Below are positions 23,750 to 34,183 of a DNA stretch of 64,000 nt, piece after piece. The number at the start of each line of letters is the position of its first letter. The first letter of the stretch is position 1. The position numbers and the translations under genes were made by a program. Origin of the DNA: Xylanibacter ruminicola (GTDB lineage: Bacteria; Bacteroidota; Bacteroidia; Bacteroidales; Bacteroidaceae); assembly GCF_900142525.1 (NCBI RefSeq), contig NZ_FRBD01000019.1, positions 1 to 64,000 of the forward strand. The letters run 5' to 3'. The notes under the pieces were generated by a model. It saw nothing but the letters and a program-made list of their open reading frames with translations. It had not been told where the DNA came from and made no database searches.

Positions 23750-24676
23750 ATGATGATGGATAAAGCAAAAATAAACGAGACGCTGCGTAGGAATGTGGCG
23801 GAGTTGTCGAAACAGACCGAAAAAGAGGTAAGCATGATGCCTGCCACAGTAGCACCGTTGCCATCGGTAGAGATGGTGAAACGCATTGTGGCATTGGTGA
23901 AAAACATTATATTCCCCGACTATTTTGAGAAACGACAGCCTGACGAGGCTATACGGGCATACCACATAGGCGTGGCAATGGAAGAACTGGCTAAGCTGCT
24001 TACCAAGCAGATAGCACATGGACTGCAGTTCTGCGAGCATTGTGAAGGCGAGCGCACTAAGGATCAGGTGTATGGCGAGGCAGAGCAGAAGGCCTTGTCA
24101 TTTATCGATGCGCTGCCTGAGATTAAAAGACTGCTGTATACCGATGTACAGGCGATGTTTGATAATGACCCTGCCGCACCAAACTATGGTGAGGTAATAT
24201 TCTGTTATCCGTCAATGAACACGATGACTCACTATCGTGTGGCTCATAAACTACATCAGCTAGAAGTGCCTGTTATCCCTCGAATCATCACTGAGCTGGC
24301 TCACTCTAAGACGGGTATCGATATTCACCCAGGCGCACAGATAGGCGAGTATTTCGCTATCGATCACGGCACGGGTGTGGTTATTGGCGAGACTACTATT
24401 ATTGGTAATCACGTTACGTTGTATCAGGGTGTGACACTTGGTGCCAAGAGCTTTAAATACGATGAGAACGGAAATATGCTGAATGTGCCTCGACACCCGA
24501 TTATCGAGGACAATGTAACTGTTTACTCTAACGCTTCGATTTTGGGTCGCATCACCATTGGACACGATTCTACCATAGGTGGTAACATCTGGCTTACACA
24601 TAGTGTGCCGCCAAACTCACGCATCCTGCAGAGTAAAGCCATCGACGCAGGTTTCGAAGCAGGAGCGGGGATATAA
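23750..24676 (+). CDS. cysE: Serine O-acetyltransferase
   Basis: 308 residues. A helical N-terminal region is followed by the left-handed beta-helix of hexapeptide repeats: TGIDIHPGAQIGEYFAIDHG, VVIGETTIIGNHVTLYQGVTLG, and IGHDSTIGGN. The catalytic His lies in DHGTG. It acetylates serine with acetyl-CoA, the first step of cysteine synthesis. Longer at the N terminus than E. coli CysE, resembling the SatA/EpsC-type forms of Bacteroidetes. Three ATGs stand at 23750-23758. Confidence 0.9.
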   Translation: MMMDKAKINETLRRNVAELSKQTEKEVSMMPATVAPLPSVEMVKRIVALVKNIIFPDYFEKRQPDEAIRAYHIGVAMEELAKLLTKQIAHGLQFCEHCEGERTKDQVYGEAEQKALSFIDALPEIKRLLYTDVQAMFDNDPAAPNYGEVIFCYPSMNTMTHYRVAHKLHQLEVPVIPRIITELAHSKTGIDIHPGAQIGEYFAIDHGTGVVIGETTIIGNHVTLYQGVTLGAKSFKYDENGNMLNVPRHPIIEDNVTVYSNASILGRITIGHDSTIGGNIWLTHSVPPNSRILQSKAIDAGFEAGAGI

Positions 24677-24710
24677 AAGAAAACAGAGGACTAAGCCTCT
24701 GTTTTCTTTT
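24675..24710. terminator. Bidirectional terminator between cysE and ampG-like gene
   Basis: AAAAGAAAACAGAGG paired with CCTCTGTTTTCTTTT around ACTAAG, with A- and T-runs on both sides; it overlaps the stop of the minus-strand gene. Confidence 0.9.
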
Positions 24711-25968
24711 TTCCAAATTCTGGGTCTATCTTGAGTAGCGACGAGACGATGTACGTCATGGCGCAGCACCCTACTACGATGAGGAAGAATACCTGGTAGC
24801 CAACCGACTCCTGCAGGGCACCTGCAAAGAGTCCGGGAATCATCATCGACAGGGCCATGAAGGCTGTACATAGTGCATAGTGGGCCGTTTTGTGCTCACC
24901 CTGGCTATAATATATAAGGTATAGCATATAGGCCGAGAATCCGAATCCATAGCCGAACTGCTCAAGGAAGATGCAGATGTTGATTATTAACAAACTAGAT
25001 GGTAGTGCATAAGAGAGGTAGACATATACCAAGTCGGGTATGGTGATTGCCATAACCATAGGCCATAGCCAACGCTTCAGTCCGTCTTTACTAGCTACGA
25101 TACCACCAAGAATACCACCAAGGGTGAGTCCGATAACACCAACGGTACCTTGAACCATACCAAACTCAACATCCGAAAGGCCCAGTCCACCGTTACTTAT
25201 TTTGTCAACAAGGAATAAGGCCGACACCTTGGCCAGCAGTCCTTCTGGCATACGATAGAACAGCATGAAACAGATGCCAACCCAAACCTGTGGCTTCTGG
25301 AAGAAGGTTACTAACGTTTGCCAGAACTCGTTCACGATATCTTTTGCAGTTTTCTGTATGCGATTGTTGTCCTCGCTGGGGCGAGGTAGTGCCCAGCTGT
25401 GGTATAACCACAAGGCGATAAAGAGGCCTGCAATCAGATAGAACACCAAACTCCAGGCATAGGCTATGCTACGGGTTAGCACCTGCAATACACCTGCCAG
25501 TCCCACCAATAATCCTGACGAGAAAATGGTGGCTATACGATAGAACGTGCTTCGAATGCCTACGAAATAGGCCTGCTCGTGTTGCTCCAGTCCCAGCATA
25601 TAGAAACCATCTGCTGCAATATCGTGGGTGGCACTACTAAAGGCCAACAGCCAGAAGAATGCCAACGAACCTTGCAGCCACCACGGGCCGGGTATGGTGA
25701 ATGCTACACCCGCCAATGACGCAGCTATCAGTATCTGCATGGCAAGAATCCACCAGCGTTTGGTGCGTAGCATATCAACAAACGGACTCCACAGGGGTTT
25801 GATAACCCATGGCAGATATAGCCACGAGGTATAGAGGGTGATGTCGGCATTCGATAGTCCGAGACGTTTGTAGATGATAACCGAGATGGTCATAACTGCT
25901 ACATAGGGCACGCCTTCTGCAAAGTAGAGTGTGGGCACCCAAGCCCAGGGTGAACGGGTTTTATTCAT
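24691..25968 (-). CDS. AmpG-like muropeptide permease (MFS/PAT family)
   Basis: About 425 residues with twelve predicted helices. The N-terminal half has the AmpG pattern: [26 protein letters not shown], and [12 protein letters not shown]. AmpG imports anhydromuropeptides for peptidoglycan recycling. ATG 25968 (MNKTRSPW) overlaps the end of the upstream fusion gene by 8 nt, so both are cotranscribed; the SpoIID domain in that protein fits a peptidoglycan theme. Confidence 0.85.
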   Translation of the reverse strand: MNKTRSPWAWVPTLYFAEGVPYVAVMTISVIIYKRLGLSNADITLYTSWLYLPWVIKPLWSPFVDMLRTKRWWILAMQILIAASLAGVAFTIPGPWWLQGSLAFFWLLAFSSATHDIAADGFYMLGLEQHEQAYFVGIRSTFYRIATIFSSGLLVGLAGVLQVLTRSIAYAWSLVFYLIAGLFIALWLYHSWALPRPSEDNNRIQKTAKDIVNEFWQTLVTFFQKPQVWVGICFMLFYRMPEGLLAKVSALFLVDKISNGGLGLSDVEFGMVQGTVGVIGLTLGGILGGIVASKDGLKRWLWPMVMAITIPDLVYVYLSYALPSSLLIINICIFLEQFGYGFGFSAYMLYLIYYSQGEHKTAHYALCTAFMALSMMIPGLFAGALQESVGYQVFFLIVVGCCAMTYIVSSLLKIDPEFGKKKTEA

Positions 25969-28900
25969 ATAGTTTCTTGATTTCAGCATTGCGATAGTAG
26001 AATAACAGTATCTCGTCGTAGGGGTGTCCTTGTTCGCCCATCACGGCGGCACCTATCTGGCATAAACCTACGCCATGCCCCCAACCCCTACCGTGAAGGA
26101 TGAACTTGTCGCCATCCTTTTCAACATCAAAGGCTGAAGAGTATAAGTGGCTCTCGCTGAGGGCGCGTCGTATCTCGAGTTCTTTACCAATGGTAAATGT
26201 CTTCTTGGTGCCCACAATCTTAAGTTTCCAGATGCGGCCACTCTTGCCACGCTCCACAGGAATGAGATCTACAATCTCGCCGAAGTCGTCTTTTAGCTTT
26301 CGATTGACTAGTTCCGATAGTTCGGCCTGAGTGTATTTCACCTCCCAACGGTAGAAGTCGGGAGTTTCCTGATCAAAGTCGTTAAGTACTTGCGATAGGA
26401 TATGCTTGTCGCTGGTGTTGCAGTATGGATCCTGGAATGATACCAGATAAGGTTTCGGGGTGTCCTCCCAACAGTATTGGAACTCTTCTGTTACACCACC
26501 GCAGCATTTCGAGAAACGTGCGTCGCATATCTCATCTCCGTACATCAGTACCTGTCCGCGCGTCTGACTGATGGCCTCCTCAACGTGGGTGTTGTTGGCA
26601 CGTGTGATGCCTTGATAGCGCTGGCAGTGGTCATCGGCACACACGTCGAATATGGTGTGGTCTTCGCGATCGTACCAGCGGATAAACTCGTTGTCGCTCT
26701 TGGTGAACGAGAAGAAGTTGTCACCTCCGCTCTCGTGCTGTTTACGCTTCTCAATCTGTGCCAGCAGCCACGAACGTGAGATAACGGCATGAGCTTTGAG
26801 AAACTCCAGACTTGATGTTGAACTCATCTCGCTCGAGATAACGCTGGTCAGGTATTTTTCTACAGGCAACTCGTTGATTGCTACAATCTTGTCGGCCTCT
26901 ACCACAATGCGCAGTGTGCCCTCAAATGTCTGAGTTTCTTTGCGCTCCCAATGGAAGTTTACGCCTATGGTAACATCGTTAAGCGAGAACGATGCGTCTT
27001 CGGCTTGTGGGGTAAAGGTGAGGTTACGATACTGAGTGCCTCGCCATAAGATTCCACCCTCGCTGAATTCAACCACTTGATCGCCTGTTATCACTTCGCC
27101 TTTAGCTACGTATGGCTTGTTAAGACTGAATGATATCTTCTCGCCACTCACGATGCCAACGGTAACATTTGGCTCTTTTTTCATTGAACATTGACCATTG
27201 ACCATTGAACATTGGGTGGCTTTGAGGCGGTCGATAACCTGCTGGAGTTCGTTTGGCTGCAGCGATACTTCGTTGAGTATGCCGAGTGCCACCTCTGGGG
27301 TTATACGTTCAAAGTCCTCCTTACGTGGAGTTACAATGAAACCTGCCATATCAAGTGCTCCAGGCGAAATGATATACTGGTTGCATCCCTCAGCATAATA
27401 GCAGTCGGGGCGATGTTTTTTGCGGGGGAACACCACCGAATAGTAATCGGTATCGTGGCGCCAGCTAACAATGTTCAGCATGGGTTCCGGTTCACCCTCT
27501 GGCACTGGTAGTGCTTCGTATAGACGGATAAATAGTTGCTCGTCGCTATACTCCGACTTGCTGTGTATCAGCAATGCCGGGCAAGGGTACTCTTCTATAA
27601 GTGAGATGCCTTCCTCGTCGTTGAGATTGAGTATGGGCTTCAGATTGCGAGAAAGTCGCTGCCATGCCGTCTGCAATGGTAACACTCCTGACGTGCCTGC
27701 CTGGAAATGGGCATGGTCAGGGGCCGATGCACCACACTTAGGTCCGTTGTAGAATACCATCATGCTTGGGTATTCGTTCAGCAGTCTGTGAATCTCGCTG
27801 TACGAGTTGCGAATCAGCTGAGGTTCATGTTTCACAGATGGTATAGTGAAGTGTATAGGCAGTATGGGGTAGGGGTTTACCAATAAGTCGTATTGCCCGT
27901 CAATAGGTTTCTTTACCTGTTCTTTAGGACGGTTTTGTTCGCAAAGGAAACAGGGGCGTTCTGCTAGTGTCTGTTTGTCAATCTTTGCACCTGTTGATAC
28001 GATTCGGGCGGGGTTGAACTGCACCTTCATCGTTGATGTGCCCACAACCAGCTCGCGTGTCTTAACATTGCGCAAGTCTTGATAGCGCTGGCGTGCATCG
28101 TCCCACTTCTCTAACTGACGGTTAAAGAATCGCATCAGTGGCGAGTCGTTTATCAGTTCCTGCTTACCTTGTAGCATCTGCTGGCGGGCCATAATTTCGA
28201 GTGAACGTAGCTGGTCCTTATACAGATTGTTGGCGTTTACCTTATCAATCGAAAGGGCGGCATCGCTGTTTCCACCCCAGCGGCGGCAGAGATAAAGCTC
28301 GGTAAAGATGCGGCCAATACGATAGTGGCGTGAGAAGATAAGACCTAAAGCATAGTCCTCGCCATAGCTGGTATTAGGGAATCCAACCTGACGTAGCAAC
28401 GGCGTAAAGAAAGCACGTGGCGCACCAAGTCCGTTAATGCGCAGAGCATTGTTAGGTCCGTTCTCATCGGTCCATTCGGCGTGGTCAATAAGTCCTGGGG
28501 GTAGTGTGTTCAGATCGAAGTCACACATGCGGTATGAACCTATCACCATAGCAGCGTTCTGCTTGTAGAATGCATCTACAATCTGTTGCAGGGTCTTTGG
28601 CGACGAATACAGGTCGTCGGAGTCAAGTTGTACAGCAAAACGTCCGCATCTGTCGTCGTGGATAGCGGTGTTCCAGCATCCGCCAATGCCTAGGTCGTAG
28701 CGATCGGGTATGATATGTATCAGTCGCTCATCATGGAATCCACGCAGTAACTCGGTTGTCTTGTCGGTAGAGTGGTTGTCTACCACAATCACGTTGAATT
28801 TGAATTTTGTCTTCTGACTGAGTGCGCTGTTCACTGCATCACAAATGGTCTTCTCGCGATTGTAAACCGGAATCACCACCGATGCCTCGACATCGAACTC

Positions 28901-29635
28901 CTGCTCGTTGAAGTCAGGACGGCGATAGAACGAAGGATCGATCTTGGCGCCTATGGCGGCCAGATGCGCTGTAGCAGCATGCTCCATCTCAATCTGCACT
29001 TCACGATTGCGTGGGTTCACATAGTCAAACTGCTTCTCGCCCGATGCACGAGTGTCAGTTTCCTGCTCAGTGTACAGTTTCTCGTTGATGTGGAAAATGC
29101 GACCTTCGCGACTCAGAAACAGACGCAGGGCATATACCGCAGCATACCGGTAGTCGTGTTCACCAGCCTGCATAGCGAATGTGTGTAGCAGTGATGTCTT
29201 GACTAAGATAAGTGAACCGAGGTCGAAATCATCGCGAATGCTACCTATCTGATAATCGATAACGGGATGTGGCTGCAGCTTGCCGTCTATCAGGTCGTTG
29301 TGGTCTGCATAGATCATGGCAGCATCCGAATCGCTGGCTATACGCAGCATGCGGTCTAGTGTGCCTTTGGCCATCTGTATCTCTCGTGGTCTTATCTGCA
29401 GTAGTGCATAGTCGGCTTTTGCATTCTCGGCTATTGCCATCAGTGTGTTGCTACTAGTCAGGTCGGCTACTACTATCTGCTGGCAGTCGCAAAGTGCACC
29501 ATCCAGTTCGCCAAGTGGTTTGTTTACTAGCAGATAAATATGTTGTATCGTCTTGCTGCCCTTTATCTGGGCCACAACGTTGCGGGCCGACTCCAGGTCG
29601 TTGCAAGGCAGGAAACAATCTATTTTTTCTCTCAT
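25961..29635 (-). CDS. Three-part fusion: glycosyltransferase, DUF4922 (HIT-like), SpoIID/LytB
   Basis: About 1224 residues, no signal peptide. Residues 1-230 resemble a degenerate glycosyltransferase half; 240-470 are a GT-A domain ([33 protein letters not shown]). A DUF4922 part (520-810) has PCFLC and the HxHxQ motif DHAHFQAG near 640, as in GalT/Apa2-type nucleotidyltransferases and phosphorylases. The last 407 residues are SpoIID-like ([50 protein letters not shown]). The joint (27182-27214) is a 7-nt repeat array followed by [14 protein letters not shown], which looks like the old start of a separate SpoIID gene. The start is ATG 29635, since the longer frame covers the promoter. Linked to ampG; a sugar-nucleotide or peptidoglycan role is inference. 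Confidence 0.8.
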   Translation of the reverse strand: MREKIDCFLPCNDLESARNVVAQIKGSKTIQHIYLLVNKPLGELDGALCDCQQIVVADLTSSNTLMAIAENAKADYALLQIRPREIQMAKGTLDRMLRIASDSDAAMIYADHNDLIDGKLQPHPVIDYQIGSIRDDFDLGSLILVKTSLLHTFAMQAGEHDYRYAAVYALRLFLSREGRIFHINEKLYTEQETDTRASGEKQFDYVNPRNREVQIEMEHAATAHLAAIGAKIDPSFYRRPDFNEQEFDVEASVVIPVYNREKTICDAVNSALSQKTKFKFNVIVVDNHSTDKTTELLRGFHDERLIHIIPDRYDLGIGGCWNTAIHDDRCGRFAVQLDSDDLYSSPKTLQQIVDAFYKQNAAMVIGSYRMCDFDLNTLPPGLIDHAEWTDENGPNNALRINGLGAPRAFFTPLLRQVGFPNTSYGEDYALGLIFSRHYRIGRIFTELYLCRRWGGNSDAALSIDKVNANNLYKDQLRSLEIMARQQMLQGKQELINDSPLMRFFNRQLEKWDDARQRYQDLRNVKTRELVVGTSTMKVQFNPARIVSTGAKIDKQTLAERPCFLCEQNRPKEQVKKPIDGQYDLLVNPYPILPIHFTIPSVKHEPQLIRNSYSEIHRLLNEYPSMMVFYNGPKCGASAPDHAHFQAGTSGVLPLQTAWQRLSRNLKPILNLNDEEGISLIEEYPCPALLIHSKSEYSDEQLFIRLYEALPVPEGEPEPMLNIVSWRHDTDYYSVVFPRKKHRPDCYYAEGCNQYIISPGALDMAGFIVTPRKEDFERITPEVALGILNEVSLQPNELQQVIDRLKATQCSMVNGQCSMKKEPNVTVGIVSGEKISFSLNKPYVAKGEVITGDQVVEFSEGGILWRGTQYRNLTFTPQAEDASFSLNDVTIGVNFHWERKETQTFEGTLRIVVEADKIVAINELPVEKYLTSVISSEMSSTSSLEFLKAHAVISRSWLLAQIEKRKQHESGGDNFFSFTKSDNEFIRWYDREDHTIFDVCADDHCQRYQGITRANNTHVEEAISQTRGQVLMYGDEICDARFSKCCGGVTEEFQYCWEDTPKPYLVSFQDPYCNTSDKHILSQVLNDFDQETPDFYRWEVKYTQAELSELVNRKLKDDFGEIVDLIPVERGKSGRIWKLKIVGTKKTFTIGKELEIRRALSESHLYSSAFDVEKDGDKFILHGRGWGHGVGLCQIGAAVMGEQGHPYDEILLFYYRNAEIKKLYE
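27182..27214. repeat. Heptanucleotide array CATTGA(A/C) at a gene-fusion joint
   Basis: 4.7 tandem 7-nt units, read through in frame on the minus strand between the DUF4922 and SpoIID parts. Confidence 0.95.
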
Positions 29636-29662
29636 TCTGTGAATAATTGTTTTATTGCAGGG

Positions 29663-29670
29663 CAAAAGTA
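29663..29670 (-). promoter_or_regulatory. Promoter -7 box, fusion gene and ampG
   Basis: TACTTTTG, 28 nt before ATG 29635. Confidence 0.65.
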
Positions 29671-29712
29671 GTAATATTTTCCGAGAAAACCATATTATTC
29701 AAGTTTTTTTTC

Positions 29713-29720
29713 TACCTTTG
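29713..29720 (+). promoter_or_regulatory. Promoter -7 box, rlmN operon
   Basis: TACCTTTG, 17 nt before ATG 29737; it lies within the longest frame and so fixes the start. Confidence 0.75.
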
Positions 29721-29736
29721 CAGGCAAAAAGTAAAG

Positions 29737-30774
29737 ATGTACGACGAAAAGAAGGTGTTATTAGGCATGTCGCTTGCTGAATTGCAGCAGGTAGTGGCTG
29801 ATTTGGGTATGCCCAAATTTACCGCCGGCCAGATAGCTAAGTGGCTCTATCAGCAGCATGTAGCAACCATCGACGAGATGACTAATCTGTCGAAGGCTAA
29901 TCGTGAAAAGCTGAACGATAGCTTTCAGGTGGGCAGCATGGCGCCTATTGATTGCCAGAAGTCGAAAGACGGCACCATCAAATACCTGTTTCCAGTTGCC
30001 AGCGGACATTTCGTAGAAACGGTTTACATCCCCGATGGCGATCGTGCCACACTCTGTGTGTCGTGCCAGGTGGGCTGCAAAATGAACTGTCTTTTCTGTC
30101 AGACGGGAAAGCAGGGCTACGAGGGCAGTTTGAGTGCTGGCGACATCCTGAATCAGATTTATTCGCTGCCTGAGCGTGAAACACTTACCAATATTGTGTT
30201 TATGGGTCAGGGCGAGCCTATGGATAATCTCGACGCTGTACTACGTGCTACCGAGGTGTTGACCAGCGATTATGGTTACGCCTGGAGTCCACGTCGCATC
30301 ACCGTTTCGAGTGTAGGTGTCAAGAATAAACTGAAGCGTTTCCTCGATGAGAGCGAGTGCCATGTGGCTATCTCGATGCACTCTCCGCTGCCTGAACAGC
30401 GCCAGCGCCTGATGCCTGCCGAAAAGCAGATGTCGATTACCGAGGTGGTCGATCTGTTGAAACAGTACGATTTCAGTCACCAGCGCCGTTGTTCGTTCGA
30501 GTATATCTGTTTTGCAGGTCTTAACGACACCACCACCCATGCTCGCGAAATCATCAAACTGTTGCGCGGACTGGATTGTAGGGTAAATCTGATACGATTC
30601 CACGAGATACCAGGTGTAGATTTGCCTGGAGCTGACGAGAAACGTATGGAGGCACTGCGCGACTATCTGACAGCCCACGGCGTGTTTACCACCATCCGTG
30701 CCAGTCGTGGTCAGGATATCTTTGCAGCATGTGGACTGCTATCGACTGCGAAGAAGAATGAGATTGAACATTGA
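29737..30774 (+). CDS. rlmN: Dual-specificity 23S rRNA/tRNA adenine-C2 methyltransferase
   Basis: About 345 residues. Radical SAM motif in GCKMNCLFC (CxxxCxxC), GQGEPMDN for AdoMet binding, SMHSP, and the C-terminal catalytic Cys in FAACGLLS. It methylates A2503 of 23S rRNA and A37 of some tRNAs. The start MYDEKKVLLG follows the promoter by 17 nt. The stop codon sits in a two-unit 7-nt repeat (30763-30776). First gene of the conserved cluster leading to secG. Confidence 0.95.
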   Translation: MYDEKKVLLGMSLAELQQVVADLGMPKFTAGQIAKWLYQQHVATIDEMTNLSKANREKLNDSFQVGSMAPIDCQKSKDGTIKYLFPVASGHFVETVYIPDGDRATLCVSCQVGCKMNCLFCQTGKQGYEGSLSAGDILNQIYSLPERETLTNIVFMGQGEPMDNLDAVLRATEVLTSDYGYAWSPRRITVSSVGVKNKLKRFLDESECHVAISMHSPLPEQRQRLMPAEKQMSITEVVDLLKQYDFSHQRRCSFEYICFAGLNDTTTHAREIIKLLRGLDCRVNLIRFHEIPGVDLPGADEKRMEALRDYLTAHGVFTTIRASRGQDIFAACGLLSTAKKNEIEH

Positions 30775-30789
30775 ATAACTGAAATATAA

Positions 30790-31827
30790 ATGGAGAATAG
30801 AAAAATTCGCGTGGCAATCACGCATGGCGACACCAACGGCATAGGCTATGAGGTCATCCTTCGAGCTTTCGAGGATCCCATGATGCTGGATATGTGCACA
30901 CCTATTATTTATGGTTCGCCCAAAGCAGCAACCTTCCATCGTAAGGCGCTGAACATAGAAACCCAGTTTACCATCATTAAGGATGCTGAAGAGGCAAAAG
31001 ACGGCAGAGTGAACTTGTTGGCCGCCTTCGATGAGGAGGTGCCTGTAGAGTTTGGTAAGCCTACCGAGGCTAGCGACCGTGCTGCCAAGCAGGCTGTAGC
31101 CCGTGCTAAGGAGGATATGCAGAAGCATCTGTACGATGTGCTGGTGCTGGGGCCGGTAGTACCTAACCCCAACCCCCATCGCGAGGATAAGGCACTCACC
31201 ATTATGCTCAGCGATCGTGTTCGTATTGGCTTACTTACCAACCATCTGCCCATCAAGGAAGTGGCACAGGCCATCAGCATCGAGAAGATAGTTGAGAAGG
31301 GAAAGATTTTCTTTAATAGTTTGAAGCGCGATTTCCGAATCAATAATCCTCGTATCGCTGTGTTGGCACTTAATCCGCAGCCAGGTACCGAGGAAGAGCA
31401 GATTATCGCTCCTGCTATCGAGGAACTCGAAAAGCAGAATGTTCAGGCCTTCGGTCCATACGCTGCCGAGGAGTTCTTTGCATGTAACAATCACGAGCAG
31501 TTTGATGGCATACTGGCTATGTACGACGATCAGGGCATGCTGCCATTCAATTCTCTTGCTCCCGAATTCGGAGTAAAGCTCAAGGCTGGTATCACAGCCA
31601 TCTGTACCACTACCGACCACGGTCCTTCGTTCGAGATTGCAGGTCAGGGTATAGCTGATCCAACATCGCTACGTCAGGCCATATATGCTGCGGTAGATAT
31701 GTACCGCCATCGTAAGGAGTACGACGAGCCAATGGCTAATCCTCTGCCCAAGCTCTATCATGAGAAGCGTGAGGATGGCGACAAGGCCCGTTTTGCTATG
31801 CCTCGTGCCAAGGACGTATTTAAGTAA
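30790..31827 (+). CDS. PdxA-like protein missing substrate and metal residues
   Basis: 345 residues, clearly of the 4-hydroxythreonine-4-phosphate dehydrogenase (PdxA) family: ITHGDTNGIGYEV, LAMYDDQGMLPFN, and TTDHGPSFEIAGQG. In PdxA the INK...GHTE segment binds substrate and three His bind metal. Here about 20 residues including GHTE are replaced by GPVVPNPNPHRED, and the second metal His region (NPHAGxxG in the family) reads NPQPGTEE. His in TNHLP and TDHGP remain. The frame is intact and in its usual place after rlmN, so it may be a variant enzyme, a binding protein or early decay. B6 synthesis through this protein is doubtful. Confidence 0.75.
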   Translation: MENRKIRVAITHGDTNGIGYEVILRAFEDPMMLDMCTPIIYGSPKAATFHRKALNIETQFTIIKDAEEAKDGRVNLLAAFDEEVPVEFGKPTEASDRAAKQAVARAKEDMQKHLYDVLVLGPVVPNPNPHREDKALTIMLSDRVRIGLLTNHLPIKEVAQAISIEKIVEKGKIFFNSLKRDFRINNPRIAVLALNPQPGTEEEQIIAPAIEELEKQNVQAFGPYAAEEFFACNNHEQFDGILAMYDDQGMLPFNSLAPEFGVKLKAGITAICTTTDHGPSFEIAGQGIADPTSLRQAIYAAVDMYRHRKEYDEPMANPLPKLYHEKREDGDKARFAMPRAKDVFK

Positions 31828-31843
31828 ACTAGACAAGCAATAA

Positions 31844-32848
31844 ATGAATAAAAAGTACCAGAACTACTTTTTCCTTTTCGGATTGTTAGTTCTCGTCATA
31901 ATGGCCTCCCAGCTTGACTTCCGTCAGGCCTGGGATGGCATTCGGCATGCAGGCTATTGGTTTGCCAATGTACTGGTGCTATGGGCATTCCTTTATATGA
32001 TCAATACCGCCTCGTGGTATCTTATCATCAATACCATTGGCAACGAGCAGGGCGTTTGTCGTAAGTGCAAGGTTGGCTTCTGGTGGCTCTATAAGATTAC
32101 CATCTCTGCCTTTGCTCTCAACTATGCCACACCTGGCGGACTGATGGGTGGCGAACCCTATCGCATCATGTCGCTGTCGCCCAAGATTGGTGGACAGCGT
32201 GCATCGTCGAGTGTCATTCTGTATGTGATGACGCATATCTACAGCCACTTCTGGTTCTGGCTGCTTAGCGTACCTCTTTATATTATTACACAGAAGATGA
32301 CACCGCTTAGCTATATCCTGCTGCCCATTATTGCCGGTATAGCATTGTTGGCCATCTGGTTCTTCCTGCGTGGTTATAAGCGCGGCATTGCCATGACGGG
32401 TATGAAGATTCTCAGCCATTTCCCCATGGTCAAGAAGTGGGCACAGCCTTATATCGAGAATAATCGCGAAAAGCTGGCCGAGGTCGATCAGCAGATAGCA
32501 GCTCTCCACAATCTGAATCCGCACACGTTCAAGGCTGCGGTTATTCTGGAGTTGCTGTGCCGTTTGGCGTCAACCTTCGAGATATATTTTATTCTGCTTG
32601 TGATAATGCCCGAGGTAACTGTTCCTCAGTGTATATTGATCTATGCCTTCACCACGCTGTTTGCCAACATGCTGTTCTTTATGCCGTTGCAGTTGGGTGG
32701 TCGCGAGGGCGGATTCCTCATGAGTACCGAGGGCCTTAGCATGACAGCCAATGCAGGTATCTTTGTTGCCCTGCTGGTACGTGTCCGTGAGCTGATTTGG
32801 ACTGCTATCGGACTGCTTTTAATCAAGCTCGATAAGAAAGATAAGTAA
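31844..32848 (+). CDS. Flippase-like membrane protein (LPG synthase TM / UPF0104 family)
   Basis: 334 residues, about eight helices. Family features: NYATPGGLMGGEPYRI in the second quarter and the LQLGGREGGF segment near the end. Related to AglD and the membrane half of MprF, thought to move or modify lipid-linked groups. There is no soluble synthase domain. It sits in the rlmN-pdxA-regulator-lptE cluster, suggesting an envelope role. Confidence 0.8.
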   Translation: MNKKYQNYFFLFGLLVLVIMASQLDFRQAWDGIRHAGYWFANVLVLWAFLYMINTASWYLIINTIGNEQGVCRKCKVGFWWLYKITISAFALNYATPGGLMGGEPYRIMSLSPKIGGQRASSSVILYVMTHIYSHFWFWLLSVPLYIITQKMTPLSYILLPIIAGIALLAIWFFLRGYKRGIAMTGMKILSHFPMVKKWAQPYIENNREKLAEVDQQIAALHNLNPHTFKAAVILELLCRLASTFEIYFILLVIMPEVTVPQCILIYAFTTLFANMLFFMPLQLGGREGGFLMSTEGLSMTANAGIFVALLVRVRELIWTAIGLLLIKLDKKDK

Positions 32849-32896
32849 TTTGCGTTAAAAATCTGCCAAAATTGCAGATGTTTCAGAAAAAATATG

Positions 32897-32904
32897 TAAT
32901 TTTG
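32897..32904 (+). promoter_or_regulatory. Promoter -7 box, sigma-54 regulator
   Basis: TAATTTTG, 8 nt before the ATG; gives an almost leaderless transcript or marks an internal promoter of the cluster. Confidence 0.5.
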
Positions 32905-32912
32905 TCAGCTCA

Positions 32913-34160
32913 ATGAAGACAAGTGAACTTCAAAACATCAAACAGCGGTACAACATCGTAGGCAATTGCGATGCTTTGAACCACGTGCTCGACGTAGCCC
33001 TTCAGGTTGCGCCCACCGATCTTAGTGTGCTTATCGTGGGCGAGAGCGGAGTGGGTAAGGAGATTATTCCCCGTGTCATTCACGATAACTCTCCTCGTCG
33101 CCGTGAAAAATACTTCGCCATCAACTGCGGATCAATCCCCGAAGGTACCATCGATTCCGAACTCTTTGGACACGTCAAGGGGTCGTACACAGGTGCTATC
33201 AACGATTCACCTGGATATTTTGGTGTGGCCAATAAGGGTACATTGTTCCTCGACGAGGTTGGCGAGTTGCCTTTGGCTACTCAGGCCCGATTGCTGCGTG
33301 TGCTCGAAACAGGCGAGTATATCCCTGTGGGAGCCACCGAGGTTCGCAAGACCGATGTACGCATTGTTGCCGCTACTAACGTTAATATCCGTCAGGCCAT
33401 CAGCGAGGGTCGCTTCCGCGAGGACCTTTACTATCGTCTCAACTCTATACCCATCCAGATGCCACCTCTGCGCGAGCGTGGCGAGGATATCATATTGTTG
33501 TTCCGATTGTTTGCTTTGCAGATGGCCGAGAAATATAAGATGGACCGCGTGGCGCTCGATGAGGGTGCCAAGCAGTTGCTGATGCACTACAAGTGGCCGG
33601 GCAATGTGCGCCAGCTTAAGAATATCACCGAGCAGATCAGTGTTCTCTCGCCCGAGCGTAACATTACGGCTCAGGTGCTTTCGCAATTCATCCCTCAGGA
33701 TCAGGAGTCAACCCAGTTGGCCACCATTCACCGTGAGGGTAGTGGCGATCATAGTTTTGAGAACGAACGCGAGATTTTATATAAAATCCTGTTTGAGCTG
33801 CGTGGTAACGTAAACGACATGCGTCGCGAGATGAGTGCGCTGAAGAAACAGCTCGCCGATGTGCAGACCGCCAAGCCTGCCACCATCGACCCTATGCCTG
33901 CCGCCACCACACTGCCCACTGTCTCACCCGCTCATCCTCTCGCCTCCTCACCTATAGCGTCTGTCGAGGATGCTTATGCCGAGGAGTATATCGAACCCGA
34001 GAAGGAGCTTGAGAGCCTGAACCTCAATGATCTTGGTAAGCAGATGCTTGAAAAGGCCCTGGAGCGTAATCATGGCAACCGCAAGAAAGCAGCCCAGGAA
34101 CTGGGCATTAGCGACCGAACCCTCTATCGCAGACTGAAACAATATGGGCTGGAGAAGTGA
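32913..34160 (+). CDS. Sigma-54-dependent transcriptional activator, no receiver domain
   Basis: 415 residues. AAA+ domain from the start: Walker A GESGVGKE, loop GSYTGA (family GAFTGA), LFLDEVGELP, Arg finger FREDLYYRLN, then PGNVRQLKN. A Pro/Ala/Thr-rich linker (about 325-350) and a Fis-type HTH (RKKAAQELGISDRTLYRRLKQYG) follow. Without an N-terminal sensory domain it may be constitutively active or controlled by partners. The F-to-Y change in the loop still allows sigma-54 contact in some family members. The stop codon lies in a 7-nt repeat that folds over the next gene's start. Confidence 0.9.
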   Translation: MKTSELQNIKQRYNIVGNCDALNHVLDVALQVAPTDLSVLIVGESGVGKEIIPRVIHDNSPRRREKYFAINCGSIPEGTIDSELFGHVKGSYTGAINDSPGYFGVANKGTLFLDEVGELPLATQARLLRVLETGEYIPVGATEVRKTDVRIVAATNVNIRQAISEGRFREDLYYRLNSIPIQMPPLRERGEDIILLFRLFALQMAEKYKMDRVALDEGAKQLLMHYKWPGNVRQLKNITEQISVLSPERNITAQVLSQFIPQDQESTQLATIHREGSGDHSFENEREILYKILFELRGNVNDMRREMSALKKQLADVQTAKPATIDPMPAATTLPTVSPAHPLASSPIASVEDAYAEEYIEPEKELESLNLNDLGKQMLEKALERNHGNRKKAAQELGISDRTLYRRLKQYGLEK

Positions 34161-34183
34161 ATAGTGAATAGTGAATAGTGATG
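34156..34183. repeat. Heptanucleotide array AGTGAAT (left arm)
   Basis: Four 7-nt units holding the stop of the activator gene and the ATG of lptE. Complementary to 34243-34270. Confidence 0.95.

Noticed and set aside
26068..26100. C-rich repeat insertion in the SpoIID part
   Set aside because: The tract encodes the conserved [10 protein letters not shown] motif, so it is native sequence.
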